DNA from: Ferrimonas senticii DSM 18821
GTDB lineage: Bacteria; Pseudomonadota; Gammaproteobacteria; Enterobacterales; Shewanellaceae
Reading direction: 5' to 3'
Assembly (NCBI RefSeq): GCF_000422665.1
Contig: NZ_AUGM01000004.1
Location: forward strand, 248,001-312,000
DNA: 64,000 nucleotides
Part shown: piece by piece, positions 48,733-58,595 of the stretch
Position numbering within the stretch: the first letter of the stretch is position 1
Layout: each line of letters starts with the position of its first letter
The notes under the pieces: model-generated
The model's database searches: none
What the model was told of the DNA's origin: nothing
What the model saw: the letters and a program-made list of their open reading frames with translations, nothing else
Position numbers and translations under genes: made by a program

Positions 48733-49494
48733 TTAGAAGTTGATGCCGCCGTCCAGTTCCAACACTCGACCATTAAAATAGTCGGACTCAATAATGAACT
48801 GCACCGCCGCGGCGATCTCATCCGGCTCGCCAACACGGCCGACGGGGATAGCTTGCTCTAAGCGCGCCTTGGCTTCGGGCTTCATCGCCGCCACCATCTC
48901 GGTGTTGATCACCCCAGGGGCGATCGAGGCGGCGCGAATGCCGTGGCGAGCCAACTCTTTGGCCCAACCGTTAGACAGTGCCACCACCGCCGCCTTCGAG
49001 GCAGAGTAGTTGCTTTGGCCAATGTTACCGGCGCGCGCCACCGAGGAGATATTGATGATCACCCCGCCTTCGCCCGCCAGTGCCATCTGCGCCGCCGCTT
49101 CCCGACCACACAGGAAAGTGCCATCTAAGTTCACCGCTAGCACCTGCCGGAACTGCGCCAAGCTCATCTTATCCAGCAGCTGGCCATTTTTGGCTTTTAT
49201 CAGCATGCCATCGCGCAGTAGCCCAGCGTTATTGACTAGCACCGACAGCGGCCCCTGACGGTTGCCAATATCGCTAAACAGCTGCTCGACTTGCGCTTCG
49301 TCGCTGATGTCACAGGCGTAAGCTTGAGCAGCGATCCCCAAGCTGCTCAGCTCGGTAACTGCCGCGTCCAGCGCCTGTTGATTGATGTCAATCAGCGCCA
49401 ACTCGGCGCCCAACTGCCCCAGCCGCTTGGCCATCGCCATCCCTAAGCCACCGGCCGCGCCGGTGATTGCAATCCGTTTGCCTGCAACGTTCAT
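48733..49494 (-). CDS. Short-chain dehydrogenase of the valine/isoleucine operon (IvdG-like)
   Basis: 253 aa. NAD-binding ITGAAGGLGMAMAKRL, NNAG (VLVNNAGLL), Ser in INISSVARAG and the catalytic YSASK. Last gene of the operon, joined to mmsB by a TAATG overlap. In Shewanella the corresponding gene (ivdG) is assigned to 2-methyl-3-hydroxybutyryl-CoA oxidation in isoleucine breakdown; that role is adopted here from context. Confidence 0.85.
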   Translation of the reverse strand: MNVAGKRIAITGAAGGLGMAMAKRLGQLGAELALIDINQQALDAAVTELSSLGIAAQAYACDISDEAQVEQLFSDIGNRQGPLSVLVNNAGLLRDGMLIKAKNGQLLDKMSLAQFRQVLAVNLDGTFLCGREAAAQMALAGEGGVIINISSVARAGNIGQSNYSASKAAVVALSNGWAKELARHGIRAASIAPGVINTEMVAAMKPEAKARLEQAIPVGRVGEPDEIAAAVQFIIESDYFNGRVLELDGGINF

Positions 49495-50390
49495 TAGCGT
49501 TCCTGCTGTTGTTGAAATTGTTGGAAGATGGAGGAGAAGTCCAACTTGCCATGACCTTGACGAGCGTGCTGCCGATACAGTGCGGTAGTCAGTGCCCCCA
49601 GCGGCGTACTGGAATTACTTTGCGCCGCCGCCATCATCGCCAGCCCCAGATCTTTGGCCATCAGATCCACCATAAAGCCGCCTTGGTAATCGTTGCTGGC
49701 TGGGGTTTGTGGCATCACTCCTGGGCAGGGGTTGTACTTTTCTAAGGTCCAGTTGCCGCCGGAGGAGACCTTCATGATCTCCGACAACACTCCGGCATCA
49801 AGGCCGTGATCTCGACCTAACTGCAACGCTTCACTGGTGCCGACCATCAACACTGACAACAGCATGTTATTGCAGATCTTGGCCACCTGACCAGCGCCAT
49901 GGCCACCGGCATGAAAGATGTTGGCGCCCATCTGCTCCAGCACCGGCTTGGCAGCTGCAAAGCCTGCATCGGTGCCGCCACAGATAAAGGTTAAGGTACC
50001 GGCGGCGGCCCCAGCGGTGCCACCAGATACCGGCGCATCGACAAACTCCAGGCCCTTGGCCGCCGCCGCATTGGCCACGGTGGTAGCGCTGTCGGCATCG
50101 ATGGTGGAGCAATCGATCAGCAAGGTGTCGGCGGCCACTTTATTAATAAAACCGTCGTCGCCGAGGTAGAGTTGGCGCACGTGCTTGCCCGCGGGCAACA
50201 TGGTGATCACCACGTCTGCTCCAGCAACCACACCACAGCCACTGCTGGCGGCAATGGCGCCCTGCTCGGTCAGCTCGGCCACCGCCTGAGGGTTGAGATC
50301 AAACACCCGTACGGTGCGGCCGGCTTTCACTAAGTTGGCGGCCATCGGCCCGCCCATGTTGCCTAGGCCAATAAACGCGATGGTAGTCAT
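49494..50390 (-). CDS. mmsB: 3-hydroxyisobutyrate dehydrogenase
   Basis: 298 aa from ATG 50390 (MTTIAFIGLGNMGGPMAANL), coupled to the upstream stop. NAD-binding GLGNMGGPMAANL, substrate loop DAPVSGGTAGAAAGTLTFIC and catalytic Lys in GAGQVAKICNN. Oxidises 3-hydroxyisobutyrate to methylmalonate semialdehyde, the substrate of the MmsA encoded upstream. Confidence 0.94.
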   Translation of the reverse strand: MTTIAFIGLGNMGGPMAANLVKAGRTVRVFDLNPQAVAELTEQGAIAASSGCGVVAGADVVITMLPAGKHVRQLYLGDDGFINKVAADTLLIDCSTIDADSATTVANAAAAKGLEFVDAPVSGGTAGAAAGTLTFICGGTDAGFAAAKPVLEQMGANIFHAGGHGAGQVAKICNNMLLSVLMVGTSEALQLGRDHGLDAGVLSEIMKVSSGGNWTLEKYNPCPGVMPQTPASNDYQGGFMVDLMAKDLGLAMMAAAQSNSSTPLGALTTALYRQHARQGHGKLDFSSIFQQFQQQQER

Positions 50391-51511
50391 AACGCACTCT
50401 CCTTCAATCCCTGCAATGGATGCTGTGGCCACGGACTTTCGGTTAACTGCTCAATAAAGCCTGCTGGCACTTGCTCGATACCGCTAAATTGCCACTTGGG
50501 GCTGCGATCTTTATCAATCAACAAGGCTCGGACCCCCTCAACAAAATCCCCCAGCTGGGCACAACGTACTGCCCAGATAAGTTCTTGTTGGAACACCTGT
50601 TCTAGGCTCCACTCTCGACCCAATGCCAGTTGCTGCCACAGCAGACACGCGGTGATCGGACTGCCCGCTTGGGCGGTGTTTATCGCCCGCTGTAGCCACT
50701 GCTCGTCACTGTGGGTATGGCCAAGACGAGTCATCACCTCAGTCAGCTCACCGGCCATCAGTTCATCGATCAACGGCTGATTGATCGCCAAAATGCTCGG
50801 TGGCATCGCCTCGGCGGCGCGCTCACTGAAACACAGCAAGCGCTCGGTCAGCTGCTGCTTATCGGCGGCTTTATCCTGCTGCCACGGCAGCTGGGTCAGC
50901 ACTTCCAGCACCGCCGCTTTATCGGCGCTGGCCAACAGATGATCGCCAAGACCCACGTAACAGGCATCCGCCCCATTCATGTTGTAAGCGGTTAAGCCTA
51001 AGAAGCGGCCGCAATGACCCGGCATCCGATTTAAGAAATAGCTGCCGCCCACATCGGGAAACAGACCAATGCTGATCTCCGGCATCGCGATCCGCGAGGT
51101 TTCGGTGACCAAGCGAAAATCGGCACCGGCCATCAACCCCAAACCGCCGCCCATAACGATGCCACTGCCCCACACCAGCAGCGGCTTGGGATAGCGGTGC
51201 AATTGATAATCCAGCTGGTACTCTTGGGTGAAAAAGTCAGTCACTTGCTGATCCAATTCACCGGCATGGCTACGCTGACTGTCGTAGATGGCGCGAATAT
51301 CGCCGCCAGCGCAAAACGCCTTTTCGCCCGCCCCTTGCAGCCACACCGCCACAATCTGCGGATCCGCCGCCCAGTGCGCCAACTGTTCACTGAGACTTTG
51401 CACCATCGCCAGCGACAAGGCGTTAAGGGAACGTTCGCTGTTTAAGGTGGCGATACCAATCTGATGGCCCGACTCGGTATCGAGTCGTTGGAACATTACC
51501 GGGGCACTCAT
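50387..51511 (-). CDS. 3-hydroxyisobutyryl-CoA hydrolase (crotonase family)
   Basis: 374 aa. Crotonase core with EKAFCAGGDIRAIYDSQ and GSGIVMGGGLGLMAGADFRL, followed by PEISIGLFPDVGGSYFLNRM, typical of HIBYL-CoA hydrolases rather than simple hydratases; the extended C-terminus is also usual. Releases 3-hydroxyisobutyrate for MmsB. Corresponds to Shewanella ivdE. Its ATG overlaps the acyl-CoA dehydrogenase stop by 4 bp, leaving no room for the hydratase gene (ivdD) found between them in Shewanella. Confidence 0.9.
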   Translation of the reverse strand: MSAPVMFQRLDTESGHQIGIATLNSERSLNALSLAMVQSLSEQLAHWAADPQIVAVWLQGAGEKAFCAGGDIRAIYDSQRSHAGELDQQVTDFFTQEYQLDYQLHRYPKPLLVWGSGIVMGGGLGLMAGADFRLVTETSRIAMPEISIGLFPDVGGSYFLNRMPGHCGRFLGLTAYNMNGADACYVGLGDHLLASADKAAVLEVLTQLPWQQDKAADKQQLTERLLCFSERAAEAMPPSILAINQPLIDELMAGELTEVMTRLGHTHSDEQWLQRAINTAQAGSPITACLLWQQLALGREWSLEQVFQQELIWAVRCAQLGDFVEGVRALLIDKDRSPKWQFSGIEQVPAGFIEQLTESPWPQHPLQGLKESAL

Positions 51512-52665
51512 AGGATCTCTCCGGCGGACTCATCCAACAAACGTCGCGCGATGATCAGCCGCATGATCTCGTTGGTGCCCTCTAAGATCTGATGCACCCG
51601 AACATCACGAACGTGGCGCTCTAGCGGATACTCTTTGATGTAACCGTAACCGCCATGCAGTTGCAGCGCTTCGTTACAGACTTGGAAGCCAACGTCAGTG
51701 GCAAAGCGTTTGGCCATCGCACAGTAAGCGCTGGCTTCCGGATCGCCGCTATCAAGCTTAAACGCCGCCAAGCGCACCATCTGCCGCGCCGCCACCAGTT
51801 CAGTGGCCATGTCTGCCAGCTTAAACTGCAGCGCTTGGAATGCCGCTAACGGCTTACCAAACTGGCTGCGCTCCTGCATATATTGTTGGGCGCGCTCCAA
51901 CGCCGCTTGGGCGGTGCCCAAGGAACAGGCGGCAATGTTGATGCGACCACCGTCTAAGCCCTTCATGGCAAAGGTAAAACCTTCGCCCTCTTGCCCCAGC
52001 AAGTTCACAGCGGGCACTCGGACGTTGTCGAACGACACCAAGCGGGTCGGCTGAGCGTTCCAGCCCATCTTCTCTTCCGCTTTGCCGTATTCGATGCCAG
52101 CACTGTCAGCAGGCACAGCAAACGCCGAGATCCCTTTCGGACCGGCTTCACCAGTACGCGCCATCACCACCAACATTTCGGTGCTGCCCGCGCCGGAGAT
52201 AAACATCTTTGAGCCACTAATCAGGTAATCATCGCCATCACGCACCGCTTTAGTTTTCAAGCTGGCGGCATCGGAGCCACTGCCCGGCTCAGTCAAACAA
52301 TAGGATGCCAGTTTCTGGCCGGTGGTTAGGGCTTCGCACCACTCATATTTAAGCGTGTCAGTGCCCCATGTGGCAATCATCCATGTCGCCATATTATGAA
52401 TCGTCATCATCGCCGTGGTGGCGGTACAGCCTTTGGCGAGCGCCTCAAAAATCAGCAGGCTGTCGAGTCGCGACAGGCCTAAGCCACCGGCCTCTTCTGG
52501 GCTGTATAGGCTACAAAAACCCAGCTCACCGGCGCGCTGGATCACCGCTTTCGGGAAGTGATGATTGGCGTCCCATTCACCGGCATGAGGGGCCAGTTCC
52601 GCCTCAGCAAACTGGCTGGCCATCTCCACGAACGCCCGTTGATCTTCAGTAAGATTAAAATCCAT
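51508..52665 (-). CDS. Acyl-CoA dehydrogenase, probably isobutyryl/2-methylbutyryl-CoA specific (IvdC-like)
   Basis: 385 aa. FAD acyl-CoA dehydrogenase motifs: CLTEPGSGSDAASLKTKAVR, ISGSKMFISGAGST, ALQLHGGYGYIKEYPLERHV and HQILEGTNEIMRLIIARRLL. Catalyses the first alpha,beta-oxidation of branched acyl-CoA from valine or isoleucine. Substrate assignment rests on the operon. Confidence 0.9.
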   Translation of the reverse strand: MDFNLTEDQRAFVEMASQFAEAELAPHAGEWDANHHFPKAVIQRAGELGFCSLYSPEEAGGLGLSRLDSLLIFEALAKGCTATTAMMTIHNMATWMIATWGTDTLKYEWCEALTTGQKLASYCLTEPGSGSDAASLKTKAVRDGDDYLISGSKMFISGAGSTEMLVVMARTGEAGPKGISAFAVPADSAGIEYGKAEEKMGWNAQPTRLVSFDNVRVPAVNLLGQEGEGFTFAMKGLDGGRINIAACSLGTAQAALERAQQYMQERSQFGKPLAAFQALQFKLADMATELVAARQMVRLAAFKLDSGDPEASAYCAMAKRFATDVGFQVCNEALQLHGGYGYIKEYPLERHVRDVRVHQILEGTNEIMRLIIARRLLDESAGEIL

Positions 52666-52692
52666 AACTCATTCCTTTGATGCTCGGCATCA

Positions 52693-54186
52693 CTACTTCA
52701 GGGCAATAGTCAGGTTCTGACCGGCGACAATGCCAGACTCAGGCCAACGGGCGGTCACGGTTTTGGTTTCGGTGTAGAAGCGCACCGCTTGCTTGCCGTA
52801 GGCGTGCAGATCGCCATAGAAGCTGTTCTTCCAACCGGTGAACGAGAAAAACGGCAGCGGCACTGGGATCGAGATGTTGATCCCCACTTGCCCCACTTCC
52901 ACTTCGTGCTGATATTTGCGCGCGGCCGCGCCCGAGTTGGTAAAGATGCTGGTACCGTTGCCGTATGGGTTGGCGTTTACCAGAGCCAAGGCATCTTCTA
53001 ATGAATCGACGGCGCTACAACACAACACCGGCCCGAAGATCTCCTCTTGGTAGATGCGCATTTGCGGAGTGACATCGCTGAATACGGTGGGGCCAACCCA
53101 GTTGCCGCTTTCAAAACCGGCGACGGTGCAATCAGAGCCATCCACCAAGCAAGTGGCACCTTGATCTTTGCCCGACTGGATCAACTCCAGCACCCGCGCT
53201 TTGGCTTGCGGGTTGATAAGTGGGCCATAGCCGGCCTCTTTATCGTCCCAGACGCCGGGGCGAACTTTGGCGATCGCCGCCGCCACTTCTGGGATCCACT
53301 GCTGCGATTCACCAACGAATACCGCCACCGAAATCGCCATACAGCGCTGGCCAGCAGCACCAACCGACGCGCCAACCAACTGGTTGATCACCGTTTGTTT
53401 ATCGGCATCCGGCATCACCACCATGTGGTTTTTAGCACCAGCAAAGGCTTGCACCCGCTTCATGTTGTCGGTGCCAGTTTTGTAGATGTACTGCCCCACT
53501 GGCACCGAACCCACAAATGAGATCGCTTTGGTGTCGGGGTGGTGCAACAGCTGATCCACCACGGTCTTATCGCCGTGCAGTACCGCCAGCAGCCCTCTCG
53601 GCGCACCCGCTTGTTCAAACAGTTCGGCCAAGCGCATTGGCGTCATCGGATCTTGCTCAGAAGGCTTAAGCACAAAGCCATTACCGCAGGCGATCGCCAG
53701 CGGGAACATCCACAGTGGGATCATCGCCGGAAAGTTAAAGGGGGTAATGCCGACGCAAACCCCGAGCGGCTGGATGTAGCTGTAACCGTCGATGCCACGG
53801 GCGATGTTTTCTACGGTTTCGCCCATCATGTTGGAGGCGATGTTGCAGGCCTGCTCAACCACTTCAATACCACGCCAGACATCGCCCTTAGCGTCTTCAA
53901 AGGTTTTACCGGTCTCTTGCGACAAGATGGTGGCGATCTCATCGTGATGCTCTTTAAGCAGATGCTGATAGCGCAGCATCACTCGGGCGCGCTCTGATAC
54001 CGCCACCTCTTTCCAGCTTTGCTGCGCCAGCTTGGCCGCCGCTACCGCTTGATTCACCTCTTGCTCGGTGGCGCTATTAAGCACCGCAATGACCTGATTA
54101 TTAGCCGGATTGGTTACCTCAATCTGCAGGCTCCCAGCACCATCACAGTACTCGCCACCAATTAGGTGCTTAACTTGTTGAATCAT
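52693..54186 (-). CDS. mmsA: Methylmalonate-semialdehyde dehydrogenase (CoA-acylating)
   Basis: 497 aa from ATG 54186 ([20 protein letters not shown]), GGGGAGAAG upstream. MmsA hallmarks: [30 protein letters not shown], catalytic Cys in [14 protein letters not shown] and [20 protein letters not shown]. Produces propionyl-CoA from methylmalonate semialdehyde. A hairpin separates it from the thiolase gene. Confidence 0.96.
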   Translation of the reverse strand: MIQQVKHLIGGEYCDGAGSLQIEVTNPANNQVIAVLNSATEQEVNQAVAAAKLAQQSWKEVAVSERARVMLRYQHLLKEHHDEIATILSQETGKTFEDAKGDVWRGIEVVEQACNIASNMMGETVENIARGIDGYSYIQPLGVCVGITPFNFPAMIPLWMFPLAIACGNGFVLKPSEQDPMTPMRLAELFEQAGAPRGLLAVLHGDKTVVDQLLHHPDTKAISFVGSVPVGQYIYKTGTDNMKRVQAFAGAKNHMVVMPDADKQTVINQLVGASVGAAGQRCMAISVAVFVGESQQWIPEVAAAIAKVRPGVWDDKEAGYGPLINPQAKARVLELIQSGKDQGATCLVDGSDCTVAGFESGNWVGPTVFSDVTPQMRIYQEEIFGPVLCCSAVDSLEDALALVNANPYGNGTSIFTNSGAAARKYQHEVEVGQVGINISIPVPLPFFSFTGWKNSFYGDLHAYGKQAVRFYTETKTVTARWPESGIVAGQNLTIALK

Positions 54187-54209
54187 GTTTCTTCTCCCCA
54201 GAAAACCAA

Positions 54210-54240
54210 ACGCCGCCAGCAACAAAGTTACTGGCGGCGT
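54210..54240 (-). terminator. Intra-operon hairpin between thiolase and mmsA
   Basis: ACGCCGCCAG (54210-54219) pairs with CTGGCGGCGT (54231-54240); the minus strand continues TTGGTTTTC. Possibly a partial terminator or processing site that sets the thiolase:mmsA ratio. Confidence 0.5.
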
Positions 54241-54249
54241 GTTACTCCA

Positions 54250-55452
54250 TTAAACTAATTCAATTGCGACCGCGGTGGCCTCACCGCCGCCGATGCACAA
54301 ACTGGCAACCCCGCGCTTAAGATTGCGCTGTTTCAGTGCATGCAACAGCGTCACTAGGATGCGACTGCCACTGCAACCAATCGGGTGTCCCAAAGCACAA
54401 GCGCCGCCATGGACATTCACCTTGGCCGCATCCAAACCAAGCTCTTGAATGGCCAGCATGGTCACCATCGCAAAGGCTTCATTAAGCTCATACAAGTCGA
54501 CCTCGCCTGCGCTCCACCCTAGCTGATTAAGCAGCTTATTAACCGCACCGACCGGCGCAATGGTGAACTCCGCCGGCAACTGAGCGTGACTGGCATGGCC
54601 AGCAATTTTAGCCAATACCGGCATGTTATTGGCTTGCGCATAACTTTCCGAGGTGATCACCAGTGCGGCAGCACCATCGCTGATAGAGCTAGAGTTCGCG
54701 GCAGTGATGGTGCCCTCTTTGGCAAAGGCAGGACGCAGTTGCGGGATTTTATCGGGACGGGCATTACCCGGCTGTTCATCAACGGCAACGGTCACTTCGC
54801 CTTTGCGCGTGTTGATGGTGACCGGCACAATTTCATCGGCAAACGCACCACTTTCAATCGCTGCATTGGCACGGCGTAGCGATTCCAGCGCATAGTCATC
54901 CATCTGCTCACGGGTTAGGCCGTATTCGTCAGCGGTTTTCTGGGCAAAGGTGCCCATCGCCCCGCCGCTGTAAGCGTCTTCAAGGCCATCCAAAAACATG
55001 TGATCCAGCACCTTGCCATGACCCATGCGCATACCGCCGCGAGCTTTATCCAATAGATAAGGAGCACCACTCATGCTCTCCATACCGCCGGCAACGACCA
55101 CATTGGCCATCTGCGCTTTAATCATATCGTGGGCCATCATCACGGTTTTCATGCCAGAGCCACAGACCTTGTTAATCGTGGTAGCACCTACCGCCAATGG
55201 CAGTTCTGCCCCCAATGCCGCCTGACGGGCCGGCGCTTGCCCCAAACCCGCAGGCAACACGCAGCCCATTAAGACTTCATTGACTTGTTCTGGATCGATA
55301 TTGGCACGCTCTAGCGCGGCCTTGATGGCGGTCGCCCCAAGAGTAGGGGTCGGCACTTGACTAAGGGAGCCTTGAAAGCCACCCATTGGGGTGCGGGCAA
55401 CGGCGGCGATAACCACGGATCCGGTGGGGTTCGACGATGGATTATTTGACAT
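54250..55452 (-). CDS. Acetyl-CoA C-acyltransferase (thiolase), first gene of the branched-chain operon
   Basis: 400 aa from the ATG at 55452 (MSNNPSSNPTGSVVIAAVAR), GGAGAG upstream; the longer frame to 55527 crosses the putative operator. Catalytic Cys in NKVCGSGMKTVMMAH, GGMESMSGAPYLLDKARGG, base His in GGACALGHPIGCSGSRI and the C-terminal Cys in LCIGGGEATAVAIE. Corresponds to Shewanella ivdA/atoB; cleaves 2-methylacetoacetyl-CoA or acetoacetyl-CoA. Confidence 0.94.
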   Translation of the reverse strand: MSNNPSSNPTGSVVIAAVARTPMGGFQGSLSQVPTPTLGATAIKAALERANIDPEQVNEVLMGCVLPAGLGQAPARQAALGAELPLAVGATTINKVCGSGMKTVMMAHDMIKAQMANVVVAGGMESMSGAPYLLDKARGGMRMGHGKVLDHMFLDGLEDAYSGGAMGTFAQKTADEYGLTREQMDDYALESLRRANAAIESGAFADEIVPVTINTRKGEVTVAVDEQPGNARPDKIPQLRPAFAKEGTITAANSSSISDGAAALVITSESYAQANNMPVLAKIAGHASHAQLPAEFTIAPVGAVNKLLNQLGWSAGEVDLYELNEAFAMVTMLAIQELGLDAAKVNVHGGACALGHPIGCSGSRILVTLLHALKQRNLKRGVASLCIGGGEATAVAIELV

Positions 55453-56050
55453 AGCTACTCTCCGATGTAACTGCAATGTTGCCAAGCTAATACAAAGATT
55501 ACGCTTACGGCAACGTAAACCTCTCACTTGCGCGCCAGACCAACTGTAAAGCTAACGTGCATAGCAAGTGCGACTGGTAACAACATCAATGCTGTCACCG
55601 AATGGGTTAAGCCGCGCAATCATCAACCAGCAAAATGACGTACTGATGATTGCAACTGCTCCTATCGACCTTAGCAGTCAGATCCTCTAGCTATAACCAA
55701 TGGCTATTAAGTCAAATAGATCAACCTCGTACTTATGACTAACCCGAACAATGTCGGGCACCAACAATCAGGCCATTTGCTCAAGAAATCCCAGCAAAAC
55801 CAACACAAACACCAAAGCTAATTGGATAAAAAATCAGAAACACCGCCAATCCCTCCATCCAAAGGGCACAGCGCAAAGCAATAGCTATTCAACAGTTGTG
55901 AATAAACACCCAATTGAAACCACCATCAGGATGTTAGGGGATTGTTACTGCGAGTTTTTTAGGGCAAGTTCAAACACTAGCGAGAGTGGTTGTCGCTAAT
56001 TTCCAGCCGTAAACAGAATAAAAAGTGAAGCGACCGATAGGGAGAATAGG
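55453..56050. promoter_or_regulatory. Divergent intergenic region between branched-chain operon and TonB receptor
   Basis: 598 bp without a gene. Near the thiolase start it contains a clean dyad (55505-55518). The rest is AT-richer and holds the promoter of the receptor gene; I found no clear Fur box or other named site. Confidence 0.4.
55505..55518. promoter_or_regulatory. Palindromic operator upstream of the branched-chain operon
   Basis: TTACG-GCAA-CGTAA, perfect 5-bp arms, 53 bp before the thiolase start. Resembles the LiuR-type (MerR-family) sites that control these genes in Shewanella relatives; the assignment is from memory of the general motif. Confidence 0.45.
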
Positions 56051-58522
56051 ATGAGCTTACACAAACCTTCGCTGCTGGCTTTGGCGATCACCGCCGCCAT
56101 CAGTGGCACCGGCTCCAGTTACGCCGCCGAACAGGACGCCGCAGCCGAAAATGTTGAACGAATTGCGGTTACCGGTAGCCGCGTCGCCCCCCGCAGCGTC
56201 GATGACTCACCGGTTCCCATCGACATCATCGATGCCTCAGAGTTTGAACGTCAAGGCGCTACCGATATGGACAGCATGCTCTCCAAAGTCGTGCCATCCT
56301 ACAATGTCAACGATCAGCCTATTTCTGACGCCGCCACGCTGGTTCGCCCGGCCAACTTGCGCGGTCTGTCTCCTGATTCCACCTTGATTCTGGTTAACGG
56401 CAAGCGTCGTCACCGCGCCGCGGTCATTACCTTTTTAGGCGGTGGTATTTCTGACGGTTCGCAAGCCCCGGATGTCTCAACCATTCCGACGATTGCGCTG
56501 GATAGCGTTGAAGTGCTGCGTGATGGTGCAGCGGCGATCTATGGCTCCGATGCCATCGCAGGGGTCATCAACTTTAAGCTTAAAGACGATGCCGAAGGCG
56601 GCAGCCTGCAAGCCCGCTATGGCCAATACTATGAAGGCGACGGCGACACCATCACGGTTGCCGGTAACATCGGCTTGCCACTGTCAGAAAACGGTTTTAT
56701 CAACTTCAGCGGCGAATACCGCACGGTTGATCCCACCAGTCGCAGTGTCCAGCGTGATGACGCCGCCGGCCTGATTGCCGCAGGCAACACTGCGGTGGCC
56801 AATCCAGCACAGATTTGGGGTAGCCCAGAGGTCGAGGACGATTACAAATTCTTCGTCAACGCCGGTCTGCAGCTGAACGATACCGACGAAGCCTACCTGT
56901 TCGGCAGTTATGCCGAGCGCACCGCCATCGGTGGTTTTTACTTCCGTAATCCAGAAACCCGAAGCGGCGTATTTGCCGATGCCGATGGCAATCCACTGAT
57001 TGCTGATCTGACCGACGACATGAGCGGCAACTGCGATGGCTTGACCCGAGAGCAAGCGATGGCTAGCGCCACCTGTTTTGTGTTTAACGAACTGTTCCCA
57101 GGCGGCTTTACCCCAAGCTTTGGCGGCGATGTATTGGATCTGTCGTTGTACGCCGGTGTCCGCGGCGAATTCAACAATGGCCTGAACTACGACTTCAGCA
57201 TGGGCCTTGGCCGTAACGAGGTCGAGTTCTTCATCAATAACACCGTCAATGCCTCGCTGGGGCCAGATACCCCAACCAGCTTCCGCCCGGGTAAATACGT
57301 GCAGATTGAACAAGGTTACAACGCTGACTTCGGTTACGCATTTGATAGCTTTGATCTGGCCTTTGGTGCCGAATACCGCAACGAGACCTTTGAAGTTTAT
57401 GCCGGCGATCCAGCCTCATTCGAAATTGGCCCGCTCGCGGCGCAAGGCTTTGGTACCGGCTCGAACGGCTTCCCGGGTTTTCAGCCAGAAGCCCAGGGCA
57501 GCGAAAGCCGCGGCAACTACGCGCTGTATGCTCAGGTAGGTAGCGATCTGACCGACGATCTATTTATGGATGCCGCGGTACGATTCGAAGACTATGAGAC
57601 CTTTGGTACCACCACCAACTTCAAAGTATCTGGGATCTATGAGCTAACCGACAACCTCGGTCTGCGCGCGGCGGTTAACACCGGCTTCCGTGCCCCAACC
57701 GTCGGCCAAGAGAGCGTGCGTAACGTCACCACCCAGTTCTCGGCGACCGGCCTGCAAGATCAAGCGACCCTGCCACCAACTAACCCTATCGCAGTACAAA
57801 CCGGCGGTAAGCCATTGGAGCCAGAAGAGTCAGTCAGCTACAGCTTTGGCGTAGTGGCCAACTTTGGTGACATCGATCTGACCGTCGATTACTACAACAT
57901 CGCCATCGATGATCGCATCAGCCAGACTTCACCGATTGAACTGACCGACGCCGATATTCAGGAGCTGCTTGATAACGGCTATGCCGATGCCGCCAGCTTT
58001 ACTTCGGTGCGCTATTTCACCAACGATTTTGATACCACCACCCAAGGTATCGATGTGGTTGCCAGCTACCCAATGACCACTGACTTTGGTGACATTAAGT
58101 TCTCTCTGGCTTACGGCTGGAACGAGACCGAGGTCGACAGCTTCAACCCCGACAACATCAGCGAAACTAAGGTGCGTCTGCTGGAGGAAAACCTGCCGCA
58201 TCACAAAGGCAGCCTGAGCTTTGAACACAGCTTAGGGGCTTTCGATAACCTGCTGCGGGTTAACTATTTTGGCAGTTACTACGAGGATCACATCGACTCG
58301 GAAGTCTTCCCAATCGAGGGCAGCGCCGCGTGGACGGTTGATGCTGAGATCAGCTACAGCATCACCGATACTGTGGTTGCCAGCGTCGGCGCACAAAACC
58401 TGCTGGATGAGCGCCCAGATGACAACCCCTACGCTGGCGTTGCTGGCTCTGAGTACCCAACCACCGCCCCAATCGGCATTAACGGTGGTCTGTACTACGT
58501 GCGTTTGGCCTACAACTTCTAA
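56051..58522 (+). CDS. TonB-dependent outer-membrane receptor
   Basis: 823 aa, AGGGAGA before the ATG. Signal peptide (LALAITAAISGTGSSYAA-E), TonB box-like VERIAVTGSRVA, plug domain (NLRGLSPDSTLILVNGKRRH; EVLRDGAAAIYGSDAIAGVI) and a 22-strand barrel ending YYVRLAYNF. A terminator follows. The ligand is unknown; no Fur box was seen and the plug is of the kind used for diverse substrates. Divergent to the branched-chain operon but not obviously part of it. Confidence 0.93.
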   Translation: MSLHKPSLLALAITAAISGTGSSYAAEQDAAAENVERIAVTGSRVAPRSVDDSPVPIDIIDASEFERQGATDMDSMLSKVVPSYNVNDQPISDAATLVRPANLRGLSPDSTLILVNGKRRHRAAVITFLGGGISDGSQAPDVSTIPTIALDSVEVLRDGAAAIYGSDAIAGVINFKLKDDAEGGSLQARYGQYYEGDGDTITVAGNIGLPLSENGFINFSGEYRTVDPTSRSVQRDDAAGLIAAGNTAVANPAQIWGSPEVEDDYKFFVNAGLQLNDTDEAYLFGSYAERTAIGGFYFRNPETRSGVFADADGNPLIADLTDDMSGNCDGLTREQAMASATCFVFNELFPGGFTPSFGGDVLDLSLYAGVRGEFNNGLNYDFSMGLGRNEVEFFINNTVNASLGPDTPTSFRPGKYVQIEQGYNADFGYAFDSFDLAFGAEYRNETFEVYAGDPASFEIGPLAAQGFGTGSNGFPGFQPEAQGSESRGNYALYAQVGSDLTDDLFMDAAVRFEDYETFGTTTNFKVSGIYELTDNLGLRAAVNTGFRAPTVGQESVRNVTTQFSATGLQDQATLPPTNPIAVQTGGKPLEPEESVSYSFGVVANFGDIDLTVDYYNIAIDDRISQTSPIELTDADIQELLDNGYADAASFTSVRYFTNDFDTTTQGIDVVASYPMTTDFGDIKFSLAYGWNETEVDSFNPDNISETKVRLLEENLPHHKGSLSFEHSLGAFDNLLRVNYFGSYYEDHIDSEVFPIEGSAAWTVDAEISYSITDTVVASVGAQNLLDERPDDNPYAGVAGSEYPTTAPIGINGGLYYVRLAYNF

Positions 58523-58546
58523 ACCAAACAAGTCAGCACAACCAAT

Positions 58547-58577
58547 AACGGCTGCCCGAGGCAGCCGTTTTTCTTTG
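58547..58577 (+). terminator. Terminator of the TonB receptor gene
   Basis: AACGGCTGCC-CGA-GGCAGCCGTT then TTTCTTT. Confidence 0.92.
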
Positions 58578-58595
58578 CCCAAACATCAACACGCC

